64,000 nucleotides of DNA, from NCBI RefSeq assembly GCF_014303395.1, contig NZ_CP060298.1, forward strand, positions 2,933,001-2,997,000. Direction: 5' to 3'. The notes under the pieces were generated by a model that searched no databases, had not been told where the DNA came from, and saw nothing but the letters and a program-made list of their open reading frames with translations. This stretch comes from Nakamurella sp. PAMC28650 (GTDB lineage Bacteria; Actinomycetota; Actinomycetes; Mycobacteriales; Nakamurellaceae). The position numbers and the translations under genes are program-made. Numbering within the stretch: position 1 is the first letter of the stretch; each line of letters begins with the position of its first letter. This document shows, piece by piece, positions 24,301 to 33,253 of the stretch.

Positions 24301-24724
24301 CATCGATGCCACCCTCCTGAAGGAGAACGGTACCTACACGATCGTTGTCGATCCGTCCGCCGCCGATCTCGGCAGCGTTCAACTCCGAGTGTTCAGGGAC
24401 ACCGATCAGCAGGGCGCGATCAGCATCAACGGGCCAGCGGTGACCGCTGCCATTTCTCAGCCGGGTGCGGTCTCCAGGTTCACCTTCCAGGGCTCCGCCG
24501 GGCAGAAGGTCGCGGTGAGCGCGACAGGCGCCACCTTCACCGGCGGCTGTAGTGTGCTGCAGCTCAAGGACGCGGCCGACCAGACCCTCACCAGCGGCTG
24601 CGTTCTCAGCGGTCACGGCAACACCGACGTTGTCGACCTGCCGAGCACCGGAACCTTCACCGTCGTTCTGGACCTCGGCGGCGGTGGAATCGGGCAGGCG
24701 CAACTCCAGTTGACTTCCGGGTGA
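21362..24724 (+). CDS. Large envelope protein: zinc-protease-like, VWD and four beta-repeat domains
   Basis: This is a 1120-aa exported protein. It has a signal peptide (cut after AAHA, about residue 30), a beta-rich domain to about 190, a transmembrane helix at 201-222 followed by RRRSRRR, and a second hydrophobic segment (238-251) ending in AKA-EA like an internal signal peptide. Next comes a metalloprotease-like region with HELFH (344-348) and a downstream Glu-rich helix (IKEVEATKAENMLRRN), reminiscent of M91-type peptidases. A von Willebrand D-like domain begins TADPHVTTFDGRRLDF (about 436). Four C-terminal beta repeats of about 107 residues start near 698, 810, 917 and 1024, each with a Cys pair (SGCGW..AAGCI type). 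It is monocistronic. The substrate is unknown. Confidence 0.8.
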   Translation: MDLRRALPVPLLAGFALFVGSLLAPAAHADQPGGLGVTVQTGANDQPVVVLTNQGTASCQVSPMALGTIDLTGVHQAGRMVEAIAMIPSFDEDLGFTISQHLRLLPAGASLRVPLDEVGTGPTGHALRTVSWSSAVTVGALYPFDPARPLTLAASYTAPDLTVTGRPLCEAGIAATGTAVTTGPAAAALTAPGDALSDHPTNWLLWVVLGTVALFAVVLAWVLTQRRRSRRRAGAGAMAVVLLAAAIGFGSPPAKAEATVTGGPGVANGVAGCLAGFNTPGGDPADIMNTLNKPSVHVTINLDTSGNNGENRIDPQNIFIYWDPDDTSMLSGHVPRIPCDELYHELFHASQDTTPQGVDVHECFDGSGNGTGIAIKEVEATKAENMLRRNRHETLRTVYGPNPLPPGKCRPSRPGDPLCHPSLGCPLPPSRAGQTTADPHVTTFDGRRLDFQAAGEFVVNKDIASVDPATAFQVQVREEPWRNSRQVGVNTAMAANVAGDRVEVFVQDGQMEVRVNSANHPLSSGPLPEGGDLIYTPRKAGPFLTIDWPDHSYTLVTMYSRSLTLIVVPAPIHNGHLTGLLADADGNPADDLHLASGSATGAPTYDDLYPKFAESLRITQQNSLFTYGPGTSTQTYTDRTFPDRNSAPSPRRAWAESACALYGITDPISLQNCVVDLANTGNSEFLAASMLTQANATSFQLGGGGTTLAVTKAGQQITVPFRGTAGQKLYVDVVASTLPSGCGWLRLQDPTGKLLAAGCIINGKGGIDVVVLPVTGSYLVVVDPPAGATGSVSMRLVSATDQQGGLTIDGPPAAIAVTAAGGLGRLTFSGQKGEVVYAGVPTSTLPDSCGSVSIQDLQQHRLGSGCVINGVGSIDRVTLPATGTYAFVLDPADAVTGSMQVRLTSATDQIGTIGVDGPTVTATIAQPGAVALLTFSGSVGERVYVDASGGTLADQCGVIFLRDPTGNTANGGCVIGGKGDIDATLLKENGTYTIVVDPSAADLGSVQLRVFRDTDQQGAISINGPAVTAAISQPGAVSRFTFQGSAGQKVAVSATGATFTGGCSVLQLKDAADQTLTSGCVLSGHGNTDVVDLPSTGTFTVVLDLGGGGIGQAQLQLTSG

Positions 24725-24939
24725 CCTGCCATTTCAACCAATGGTGGTGTACTGCTCCGGTCAGCGGTGATCCCATTTCCTGTTCGTGCCGGGCAGCACC
24801 ATCCCGGCAGCCTGACCGGGGAGCCCGTTTGCGGGTGGGCACCGCCTGCGGGCCTGGATCCACCTGAGCTGATGAGCGGTATGCCGATCGACCGGATCCG
24901 CTCGATGGACCTCGACGAGATCGTGGGCGATCCGGTCGA

Positions 24940-26505
24940 CTACCCGACCCGGAACGAACTTGCCGAGGTCGAACTCGCGCTCCCACTGACGTCCGGCGTA
25001 GATCGGTGGGCTGGATCATTTCGGCTGTCGGGTGCGGTGCGAGGCGGGCCGGTGTTCGATTCGTCAAGGTCGAAGTGTGCGAGGTTCGGCTCGCGCAGCA
25101 GAGCGCGGTGCTGCGCGGGCGTCCCCGGAAAGGTGTTGGGCCTGCCGTGTTTGTCCAGGTACCAGCTCGCACATCCGGACATCCAGATGGTGCTGGGCAT
25201 CGCCTCGGCGAGGTCGGCGTTGTAGGCCGCGGTCGGTTCCGGACGCGGCGACATCGAGCGGATCGGACCTTCGGCCAGCATCTTCACCCACTTCATGATG
25301 TAGTCGGCCTGGGCCTCCGCGATCGGGATGACGGAGAAGTTGCCGAACGGGCTGTGCGGCCCGACGAGCATGAAGAAGTTGGGAAAACCAGGGAGCGCCA
25401 CGCTCCGGTAGGCATACGGATCCTCGGCCCACGCCTGGTCGAGCGTGACACCGTCCACGCCGGTGAGAGCGAGCGGCCGCATGAACGCCTGGGCGTCGAA
25501 GCCGGTGGCCAGCACCAGCGCGTCGAGTCGGTGGAGGATCCCGTCCGCCGTCACCACACCTTCCGGGACGATCCGCTCGATCGCGTCGGTCACGACGTCG
25601 ACGTTCGGGCGTTGCACCGCGCGGTAGAACCCGAGGCCCATGACGATGCGCTTGCACATCGGTTCGAAGTCGGGCGTCAGCTTCCTGCGCAGTTCCGGAT
25701 CCTTCACCCGTCGCAGGTGCCACCGGCACAAGGCCGACATCACGGTGCGCTGCCACCCCGGATGGACCGTGGCCTCTCCGAAGGTCAGCTCGAACACCCA
25801 TTTGTACAGGCGGTAGGCCAGCCGGCTGATCCGCTTCGACCGGCCCACCACCCGCCGTCCGAAGGCGGTGTAGTGCCAGTTCGGCAGGGGCAGGATCCAC
25901 TGCGGAGTCCGCAGGAACACCGCCAGGCGCCGCGCTTCGGGCGCCAGCGCACTGATGATCTGCACGCCGGTGGAACTGTTGCCGATGACGCCGACGCGCT
26001 GGTCGGCGAGGTCGACGGCGTGATCCCACCGTGCCGAGTGCATCACCGGCCCGCTGAAGTCGGAAAGGCCCTGGATATCCGGGAAATGGGGGATGTTCAG
26101 GACTCCGGTGGCGGTGACCAGGACATCGAACAGTCCCTGGTCGCCGGACCGGGAGGTCACCGCCCACCGACTTCCATCCCACGTCGCCGCCGTCACTGCG
26201 TCGCCGAATCGGATGTGATCGCGCAGCCCGTAGCGCTCGGCGACCCGGTCGAAGTAGGCCCAGATCTCGCGGCCCCCGGGGAAGAACTGGGTCCAGTCGG
26301 GGTTGGGTTCGGACGCGTACGTGTAGAACCGGGACGGGACATCGCAGGCCAGCCCCGGATAGCTGTTGTGGTGCCACGTCCCGCCAAGATCCGTGGCCTG
26401 CTCGAAAATGGTGAAGTCGGCATGGCCGGCCTTGACCAGTCGCATGCCCAGGCCCAGACCGGACATGCCGGCGCCGACGATTGCGACGCGCAGTGGACGG
26501 GACAT
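24940..26505 (-). CDS. Flavin-binding (Baeyer-Villiger-type) monooxygenase
   Basis: The 521-aa FAD/NADPH enzyme has GAGMSGLGLG (FAD Rossmann, residue about 11), GGTWHHNSYPG, the Baeyer-Villiger fingerprint FSGPVMHSARWD (FxGxxxHxxxW), a second dinucleotide motif VGVIGNSSTGVQ and the late VLATGF motif. AAGGAGAG precedes the ATG. The last 40 residues (Ser/Thr/Pro-rich after NLAHFDLDE) exceed the usual end and overlap weakly coding DNA, so the natural stop may have been lost. Such enzymes oxidise ketones, often in terpenoid or steroid breakdown; the substrate here is unknown. Confidence 0.92.
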   Translation of the reverse strand: MSRPLRVAIVGAGMSGLGLGMRLVKAGHADFTIFEQATDLGGTWHHNSYPGLACDVPSRFYTYASEPNPDWTQFFPGGREIWAYFDRVAERYGLRDHIRFGDAVTAATWDGSRWAVTSRSGDQGLFDVLVTATGVLNIPHFPDIQGLSDFSGPVMHSARWDHAVDLADQRVGVIGNSSTGVQIISALAPEARRLAVFLRTPQWILPLPNWHYTAFGRRVVGRSKRISRLAYRLYKWVFELTFGEATVHPGWQRTVMSALCRWHLRRVKDPELRRKLTPDFEPMCKRIVMGLGFYRAVQRPNVDVVTDAIERIVPEGVVTADGILHRLDALVLATGFDAQAFMRPLALTGVDGVTLDQAWAEDPYAYRSVALPGFPNFFMLVGPHSPFGNFSVIPIAEAQADYIMKWVKMLAEGPIRSMSPRPEPTAAYNADLAEAMPSTIWMSGCASWYLDKHGRPNTFPGTPAQHRALLREPNLAHFDLDESNTGPPRTAPDSRNDPAHRSTPDVSGSASSTSASSFRVG

Positions 26506-26686
26506 CGGCGCACTCTCCTTCGAGCTCGGGCGATCCCCCGGTGTCCAGGTGGGCGTCGGAGTGGCGCAGACCTGATGGTGCCAGCTCGATCAGCACCTCG
26601 TCGGCTTTCGGCGGGTCGAGTTCGATCTCCCCGACGCTCCACCCCGACCTCGTACCGGGCTCACTCAGAAGAGCACCCCTGGTCTT

Positions 26687-27487
26687 TCAAGGGATCACCC
26701 GGTTCCCCTGCGCTGCTGCCGTCTCGCTTGCTCGGATTCTCGACCTCGGTGATGTGGTGGCACCCGCTTCGGCCAGGTCGGCGGTGATGCGGGACGGCCG
26801 GAATCCCTTGAAGGTCAGGTAGATCCCGAGCGAGAACTCCCACACCGCAATGGGTAGGGCGCCGACGAGGGACCACCCGGACAGCTCGTCGTAGAGACCG
26901 AAGTACTTCGCGGCAACGGAGGCCAGGAGGATGGGCGCGCCGACGAGTCCGATGATCGGGAGGAGACGTGGCACCAGGCCCGAGCGGTACATCAGGGTGC
27001 CGAGCAGTAGGGCGTTGACGGCCGGCAGGGTGCCCTGGCCGAGCAGGAATATCCAGTCGTGCTGGGCGATCAGTGCACGCGCGGTATCGAGCGCACCCGT
27101 TCCGCCGCCGGCCTTTCGCAGATCGACCACCGACAGGATACTGGTGACCCCGGTGAAGATCGTTGCTGCTTCCAGGACCCGGAGTCCGACGAAACCCAAC
27201 GCCAGGCTTTGATTCTGTCGTCTGATCACCGGGTAGAGCGCGACGGCGGTTCCGATACCGGCCAGAGCCACGATCAGTTCCAGGATGCCGCCGACCAGGA
27301 CGGGTGCGTCCGGACCGGAACCGAGGATGAAGTTCGGGTTCCGGGCCGCGCGATAGAGGGAAAGGGTGGGGATCGAGACGAAGGTGATCAGGTAGAACAC
27401 ACCGGCGGCCAGTGAACTCCGCCGCAGTGTGTCCCGCGGAAGTCGCCTCGTCGCAATGGTGGTGAAGGATTGGACGGTCGTTGTCAT
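26687..27487 (-). CDS. DUF4386-family membrane protein
   Basis: The 266-aa integral membrane protein has about six to seven helices: AGVFYLITFVSIPTLSLY at the start, GGILELIVALAGIGTAVALY, a helix around ALGFVGLRVLEA, and C-terminal LPIAVWEFSLGIYLTFKGF. The pattern RVLEA and GLVPRLLPIIGLVGAPILL is characteristic of DUF4386. GAGGAG 6 nt before ATG 27487 supports the start. Function of the family is unknown. It lies upstream of the monooxygenase and downstream of the regulator cluster in the same direction. Confidence 0.85.
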   Translation of the reverse strand: MTTTVQSFTTIATRRLPRDTLRRSSLAAGVFYLITFVSIPTLSLYRAARNPNFILGSGPDAPVLVGGILELIVALAGIGTAVALYPVIRRQNQSLALGFVGLRVLEAATIFTGVTSILSVVDLRKAGGGTGALDTARALIAQHDWIFLLGQGTLPAVNALLLGTLMYRSGLVPRLLPIIGLVGAPILLASVAAKYFGLYDELSGWSLVGALPIAVWEFSLGIYLTFKGFRPSRITADLAEAGATTSPRSRIRASETAAAQGNRVIP

Positions 27488-27532
27488 CGCAGTCTCCTCG
27501 ACATGGTGCATTTGACGTGGTGGATGGAATGG

Positions 27533-27784
27533 TCAGGGCGTGATGGGGGAGGGGTCGGGTGAGGTCCTGATGACCGAGATCAACGGGATCCCGATGTCGC
27601 GGACCTTCCCGAGCAGTCCGTGCAGCGCAGCCTGGTCGACGACCGGGCCACCGATGACGGTGGTGCCATCCACCTCGGTGGTGACGGTCAGTCCGTCGAA
27701 CCAGGCGGCCCAGTGGGGGTCGAGGTGCCCGTTGACACGGATTTCGTATCGGCCGGCCCCGTCGGCGGTCGACATCTCCCTCAT
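27533..27784 (-). CDS. Small conserved-type hypothetical protein
   Basis: The 83-aa protein reads as one beta-beta-alpha unit: YEIRVNGHLDPHWAAWFDGL, TVTTEVDGTTVIGGPVVDQA, LHGLLGKVRDIGIPLISV. Such short proteins are frequent in actinomycetes next to regulators and resemble a ligand- or partner-binding domain, but no function is known. GAGAGG upstream supports the first ATG. It lies between the MalT-like regulator and the DUF4386 gene in the same orientation and is probably co-transcribed with the latter. Confidence 0.75.
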   Translation of the reverse strand: MREMSTADGAGRYEIRVNGHLDPHWAAWFDGLTVTTEVDGTTVIGGPVVDQAALHGLLGKVRDIGIPLISVIRTSPDPSPITP

Positions 27785-27932
27785 CCGGATCCCTCTCGCT
27801 CTCCGACGGGGTGGATCCCGCCGGTACCGCCGTATTTCACTGCGGTAGGAGCAAGCTAGAAGCCGAGGTGACGAGTGGGCATCACCAGATGTGGTGATCG
27901 AGGTGATGACCCAGTTGCGCCAGGCGACCGGG

Positions 27933-30667
27933 TCAGCGCCCTTCGGGCTCGGAGAGCAAGCCGAGTTCCATGGCTCTGCGCACCGCGGCCCGGCGACTGT
28001 TCACGCCGAGCTTGGCGTAGATGCTGCCGGTGTGGGTCCGCATGGTGTTCAGGGACACGAAGAGCCGTCGCGAGATGTCGGGACCGCTCAAGTCGGTGGC
28101 CAGCAGCCGCAACACGTCCATCTCGCGGTCGCTGAGCCGCTCGATCAGGCCGTCATCGACGGTCCTGCCGGAATCGATCGCGGCCACGGTCGGATTCATG
28201 GCGCCGAGAAGTCGTTCGACGTACGCCCCACGGTCGGCGGTGGCGCGGAGCAGTCGGACCATGGGCCCACCATGGGCGGTGAACGCGCGGACGTATCCCT
28301 CGGGCTCGGCCAGGCCGAGGGCTCGTTGCAGGGATGCCGCAGCGGCTGCCCTCTGGTCTCTGGATTGGTACCAGAGCGCCTGCAGCACGGAGATCTCGAT
28401 GACGCTGCCCGCACGCTGCCCTTCCTCCGCCGCACGGCTGAGTCGTTCCAGGAACCCGAGAACGTCGTCAGCATCCCGATCGTCGCGATGGGCGGAGGAC
28501 TGGGCCAGGTGCAGTCTGGCCAGCGTGATGTGCTCGAACTCGCGCACGTAGGTGAGGTCGTCGTGGGTGTGCAGGTCCCTTTCGCGCGCCCAGCTCAGCG
28601 CAGCGAGCAGCTTGCCCTGCGCGATCCACACCCGGGTCCGCAGGGCCGGGATCGGCTTGACGTTGGGAAAGAAGTCTCCGACGTAGAAGCGCTCCGCGTC
28701 GTCGAGCATCTGAAGCGCGCCGTTCAGATCGCCTTCCACTTCCAGGATCTGGGCCATCGCGACCCGCCACCGGTATCGGTTCTGCGGGAGTCCGGCGTTC
28801 TCGCCCAACTCCTGGCTTGCCGACAGGTGCTCCCTGGCGCTGGGCAGCTGGTTCCGCTCGCAGTCCAGGGCGCTGAGCCCGACGTGCATGTCCGCCGTTC
28901 CCGGCAGGGCCGGTCCGGTCGTGTTCGCCCGCTGCATGGCCCGTTCGAGCGATCGGGTGGCCTCACCGAGACGTCCTTGCGTCACTCGGATATCGGCCAA
29001 CGCGATCGCGCACCCCAGGGTGTCGGCGACGTACCCGGCCCGCATCAGTCCGGCTGAACAGTCGTCGTACGCCGAGTGCGCCGCCTCGAGGTCCCCGGTC
29101 GTCCACAGTGCGAGCCCCAACAAGCCGGCGGCAGAGGCGCGCCCGAGATCGTGCTCGTCGGACAGGTCGACCGCCCGACGGGCATGGCGCTCGGTCGCCC
29201 CGAGGTCGCCGAGCGCCAGGGCCAGCGCGGCCCGGTACAGCGCGATCATCGCCGGGAGTTGGCGGAATTGCTCCTGATCGGCCACCACCATCTCGGCGGG
29301 TGCTGCTCCCGAACCGGAGCGGAAGTCTCGCGACACCTCCAGCCATCTCTCGGCGTCCCCCAGTCGGCTCTCGACGCCGTCGAACCGCCCACCGGACAGC
29401 AGGGCGCCGGCAAATCCGACGTTCAGCCGGGCCGGACCCGAATGACGTCGTCCGGGATGGCCTGGAGCCAGTTGCGCACCTCCGTTTCCTGTCGGTTTCG
29501 GCTGAACGTCGGGATCGCTCGCTCGATCAGGTCAGCCATTCGCTGAAAATCGTTGGCGACCAGAGCATGTCCGATTGCTTCCGGGATCTCGCCCGCTCGT
29601 TCGTGCCACCCGCCGGCCCGTCGGTGCAGCTCGGCGAGGTGATCGGGCTGCTCGTCGAGCAGGTGCGCGTGCAGCACATCTGCGAAGAGTTGGTGATAGC
29701 GAAACCATCGGCGGCGAGCATCGAGCGGGACCAGGAAGAGGTTTCCGCGCTCCAGGGTCGTCAACATGGCCTGGCCGTTGTCCTGACCGGTCACGGCATC
29801 GCACAGCGGGCCGCTCAACCGTTCAAGCACGGAGGTCTGCAGCAGGAATTGGCGCACGTCCTCCGGCAGTCGGTTCAGCACCTCCTCGGCCAGGTAGTCG
29901 ACGATATATCGGTCGTCCCCGCTGAAGCCGGCGACGAATGACGCCGTGTCCTTGCGCCCTTCCATCGACAGAGCCGCCAGTTGCAGCGCCGCGATCCACC
30001 CCTCCGTCCGCCCGTCGAGCGTCCGGACCTCGGAGTCGGTCAGGGCCAATCCCATCACGTCGTTGAGGTAGGTGGCCGCTTCGTCGGGGGTGAAGCGCAG
30101 ATCGGCGGCGCGTAGCTCTACGAGCTCGCCAAGTGAACGCATGCGTGCCAGCGGTAGCGGCGGGTCGGCGCGCCCGGCGATCACCAGGTGCATCTGCGGA
30201 GGGCAATGATCAAGGACGAAGGCGGTGCCTTCGTGCACCTCGCGGGCGTCGATGAGGTGGTAGTCGTCGAGTACCAGCACGACATCCTTTTCGATGGCGG
30301 TGAGGTCGTTGATCAGACTGGACAGCACCGCCTCCATCGGCGGGCGTGGCGATCGCAGCAATGAGAGTGCCTCTGTGCCCACGTCATTGCCGGTCCTGTT
30401 CAAGGCAGTGATCAGATACGTCCAGAACACCAGGGGGTCGTTGTCCCGATGATCCAGGGAGAGCCAGGACACGGACCGTCCCTCCGCCCGGGAGGTCGCC
30501 AGCCATTGCGCCACCAGAGTGGTCTTTCCGAACCCGGCCGGCGCAGAAACCAGCGTCAGCGCCGACAGCCATCCCCGGTTCAGCAGCCTGGTCAGTCGCT
30601 GGCGGCCGACGAGACCGCGTCGGCCCACCGGGAGGTGGAACTTGGTCTCCAGCAGTACTCCTGCCAT
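27933..30667 (-). pseudogene. MalT/LuxR-type (LAL) regulator split by a frameshift
   Basis: The first piece (30667 to 29423) carries the NTPase half: SAPAGFGKTTLVAQWL Walker A, LVLDDYHLID Walker B and the following winged-helix and TPR start. It ends VIRVRPG then TGA. One base further, the other frame continues exactly where a homologue would (LNVGFAGALLSGGRFDGVES, RLGDAERWLEVSRDFR) into the second piece ending at 27933. That piece holds TPR repeats and a C-terminal LuxR helix-turn-helix (LSDREMDVLRLLATDL, SLNTMRTHTGSIYAKLGV). A single base missing in the CCCGGCTG run near 29423 explains the split. The restored protein would be about 910 aa, normal for the family. It may be a true pseudogene or a sequencing error. 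Confidence 0.85.
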
Positions 30668-31089
30668 CAGCAGCCTCCCCCTCGGGTCGATCGCTCGTGC
30701 CAGTATGACCGGCCACCGGCCCCCGCCAGGACTGGGACCGGCGTGGCGTCGAGCGTCGGGCGGTCAACCGCGGCGGAGCGTGATGTTGCAGGACGGTGCT
30801 TCTCGCCCTCGACCTCGACCTCGACTCCGACCTCGACCTGGACTCCGACCTGGACTCCTACCGCCCCGCCCTGCTCACGGAATTGGAGCACGCGGGCCGA
30901 GGTTCCGACCCCGGTCAGGCCGAGTGAGCCGTGGGCACTACCCCGAGAATGCCTGCGCAGCAAACTTTCCGGCTCTGGAACGCACCCGCTGTCACGACAT
31001 CGGCGGCCGACCCTTCGGCGGCCCCGGAGGGTGGGTCCGAGGTCCTTGCGCTCGTGTTGTCGGCCGGCTGCTGTCGATGCGTCGTCAGG
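30668..31089 (+). other. Gene-free stretch with a 6-bp-type tandem repeat
   Basis: Between about 30808 and 30873 the sequence alternates CTCGAC, CTCCGAC and CTGGAC units. Every frame through it gives low-complexity peptide (for example LDLDLDSDLDLDSDLDS in a 43-codon frame from GTG 30796 to 30927). No ribosome site or homology supports coding. The rest contains the upstream region of the MalT-like gene and shows nothing else recognisable. Confidence 0.5.
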
Positions 31090-32313
31090 TCAGACCGATC
31101 GGGCTTGCGCGGCGGCGAGGAGGTCTTCCATCGCCCGGGGGTGGTCGTCGGTGATCCGGGGTCCGATCTGCGGTCCGAGGGTTTCGGCCCTGGGTCCGGT
31201 GATCTCCGAGTGGTGGGTGATCCTGGTGCCCCCGTGGCCGAGCGGGGTGAGGGTGTGGCGGGCGGTGACGAGCAGGCCGTTGACGGCCGCGCGGAGGGCA
31301 AAAGTCTCACCCTCGACGACTTCTGTGATCAGCCCCCGGATCGAGAAGTCGGCGCCGTGCGGGGTGGCCAGCAGTTCGGTCCCGACCGCGAAAGGGCCCT
31401 GCAGGACGATGGTGTCACTGGTCTCGGCGATCTTCGTTCCGGAATGGAGGTCGCGCAACGTCGCCCACACAGCGGCCGGCGGCACAGTGGTCTCGACGGT
31501 GTAGTCATGGGTCCAGGCCGCGTGGGAGGTGAGGAAGTCGGCGATTGCGCCCAGAACCTGATCCGGCGTCTCGATCTGCGGGAGATGGCCGGTGCGGGTG
31601 AGCAACCGGAACTCGGCTCCGGGGATGGCGTCGGCGTAGGCACGCCCGTAGTCGGGGTCGACGATCTGGTCGCTGTCTCCCCACAGCACCAAGGTTGCCG
31701 GACCGACGGTCGAAAGGCGTTGGAGCAGAGCGGGATTGGCACCCGACTGCCCACCGTAGACGTCGAGGGCCGCCATGTTCGCCGCCATGATCGTATCGGC
31801 GTCCGGGGGAAGGGTGGTCGGGTCGACCCGGAACGGCTCCGGATCGTGGTAGCTCAGCCGCATGACGGCATCGATCGGTAGGAAGGAGATCTGGGCGACA
31901 GGATGGCCGGGTACCTCGATGCCGGTGGCGCCGATGAGCACGACACGTGCGAGGCGGGGTGAACCGATGATCGCCATCTCAGCTGCGATCCAGCCGCCGA
32001 TCGAGTTGCCGATGACGGTGACGTCGGTGAGATCGAGCTGATCGCAGAGCGCCAGGTAGAGCGCCGCGAGGCCGCCGATCGATTCGAGCTTTGCTGGTCG
32101 CGCCGTGCCCTCGAACCCGGGGTGCGTCGGGGTGAGGACGCGCAGGTCGAGAACGGTGACGAGCTGTTCGGCCAGTCCGCTCACGGTGCGGTGGCCGCCA
32201 CCGCCATGCAGGAGGAGGACCGGCCGGCCGGCGCCCCGGTCGGTGACCTGGACCCCGACCGTGCCGAGACCTTGCGCGGTGAGTTCGCGGATGGCGGTGG
32301 TGGATGTCGTCAC
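31090..32313 (-). CDS. Alpha/beta hydrolase fused to an SRPBCC domain
   Basis: The 407-aa protein joins two domains. Residues 1-260 are an alpha/beta hydrolase with oxyanion motif LLLHGGGGH, nucleophile elbow GNSIGGW (Ser), the acid Asp in WGDSDQIVDP and the His in TGHLPQIE. Residues about 270-407 form an SRPBCC (START/polyketide-cyclase-like) ligand pocket starting DYTVETTVPPAAVWATLRDL. The GTG at 32313 is chosen because AAGGAG lies 8 nt before it; an earlier in-frame ATG at 32343 is less likely. A TATAAG -10-like element lies upstream (about 32355). The fusion suggests a hydrolase acting on a hydrophobic ligand held by the second domain. Confidence 0.85.
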   Translation of the reverse strand: MTTSTTAIRELTAQGLGTVGVQVTDRGAGRPVLLLHGGGGHRTVSGLAEQLVTVLDLRVLTPTHPGFEGTARPAKLESIGGLAALYLALCDQLDLTDVTVIGNSIGGWIAAEMAIIGSPRLARVVLIGATGIEVPGHPVAQISFLPIDAVMRLSYHDPEPFRVDPTTLPPDADTIMAANMAALDVYGGQSGANPALLQRLSTVGPATLVLWGDSDQIVDPDYGRAYADAIPGAEFRLLTRTGHLPQIETPDQVLGAIADFLTSHAAWTHDYTVETTVPPAAVWATLRDLHSGTKIAETSDTIVLQGPFAVGTELLATPHGADFSIRGLITEVVEGETFALRAAVNGLLVTARHTLTPLGHGGTRITHHSEITGPRAETLGPQIGPRITDDHPRAMEDLLAAAQARSV

Positions 32314-32482
32314 GGCTGACTCTCCTTCGGAAGTGGGCTGCATCCAAGCTAACTTATAACAACAGACTGATGCAAGCCTACTGAGATCTAGCGGCGCGGG
32401 CATCCCGACGTATCAGGGGCGTCCCACCGAGTTCCTCACCGGTAACCGGCGTCTCGTCGCCGTCAATGGAGAGGGTCTCACC

Positions 32483-33022
32483 ATGAATGCAGCAACACCA
32501 CAGATCGGCCGTCGCCGATTGCTCGCCGTCGGCACGGTCGGGGCAGGGGCAGCAGCAGCGACACTCCTCGCGGGGGCGCAGGATGCGGCGGCCAGCGGTG
32601 GTTCGGGACCGGTGTTCACCGACGGGCCGGGCGAAATCGTCGTCCCGTATCGCGCGTTCGACTCACGCAGTTGGCCGGTCGGCCAGGGCGGGGGCACCTT
32701 TCTCGCCGGGCAGACGCGCACGATCGCGGTCAACGCCAGCGTGCAGGGACCGTCGGCCGATCACGTCTTCCTGAGCATCACGGTCACGGCCACCACCGGC
32801 GCCGGGTACCTGACGGTGTTTCCGGCTGACCGGCCAGATGTTCCGGTCACCTCGACCATCGACTGGATGGGTCGTGGCCAGACATTGTCCACAGGCCTGT
32901 TGACCCGATGCCAGGTCGTGGCCGGGTCCGGATTGTTCCACCAGAGCCGCATCAAGATTCATTTCGCAGGCACTGGACAGGTGCAGGTCATCATCGACGT
33001 GGCCGCCACCCTCGGTCACTAG
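32483..33022 (+). CDS. Tat-exported protein with an RxxDSR-type beta domain
   Basis: The 179-aa protein has a twin-arginine signal (IGRRRLLAVGTVG) with a long Ala-rich core ending near residue 40. The mature part matches the C-terminal repeat domain common in actinobacterial secreted hydrolases: VPYRAFDSRSWPVGQG, then SADHVFLSITVTATTGAGYL, TVFPADRP and the ending QVQVIIDVAATL. Here it is the whole protein rather than an add-on. The interrupted gene at 34955-37199 has the same domain. It may bind wall or surface glycans; no enzyme site is visible. Confidence 0.75.
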   Translation: MNAATPQIGRRRLLAVGTVGAGAAAATLLAGAQDAAASGGSGPVFTDGPGEIVVPYRAFDSRSWPVGQGGGTFLAGQTRTIAVNASVQGPSADHVFLSITVTATTGAGYLTVFPADRPDVPVTSTIDWMGRGQTLSTGLLTRCQVVAGSGLFHQSRIKIHFAGTGQVQVIIDVAATLGH

Positions 33023-33253
33023 CCGCAGCAGCGCAGCGTCGCCGGCAACGCCTGCGGTGGCCGGGATCGGGGGACGTCAGACCACCCGCTCGTCCTGAGC
33101 TACCGTCTGCGGGTCGACTCCCGCCGGGGGACAGACGGTCTCGCTACGGGCGCCGGAGGTGGGCATGATGAGGATCCAGCGCTCGACGACGAACCACGGG
33201 CGGTCGCCGGGACCGGGGTCATGCGCCGTTCCGGCGAGGAGAAGGGGTGCGCA

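Noticed and set aside
24767-25225. Rightward open frame after the large envelope protein gene
   Set aside because: Its second half is antisense to the monooxygenase gene and its first half has no similarity or ribosome site.
30667-30963. Minus-strand frame giving repeated Val/Glu peptide
   Set aside because: It is produced by the CTCGAC-type DNA repeat; all frames are equally open there.
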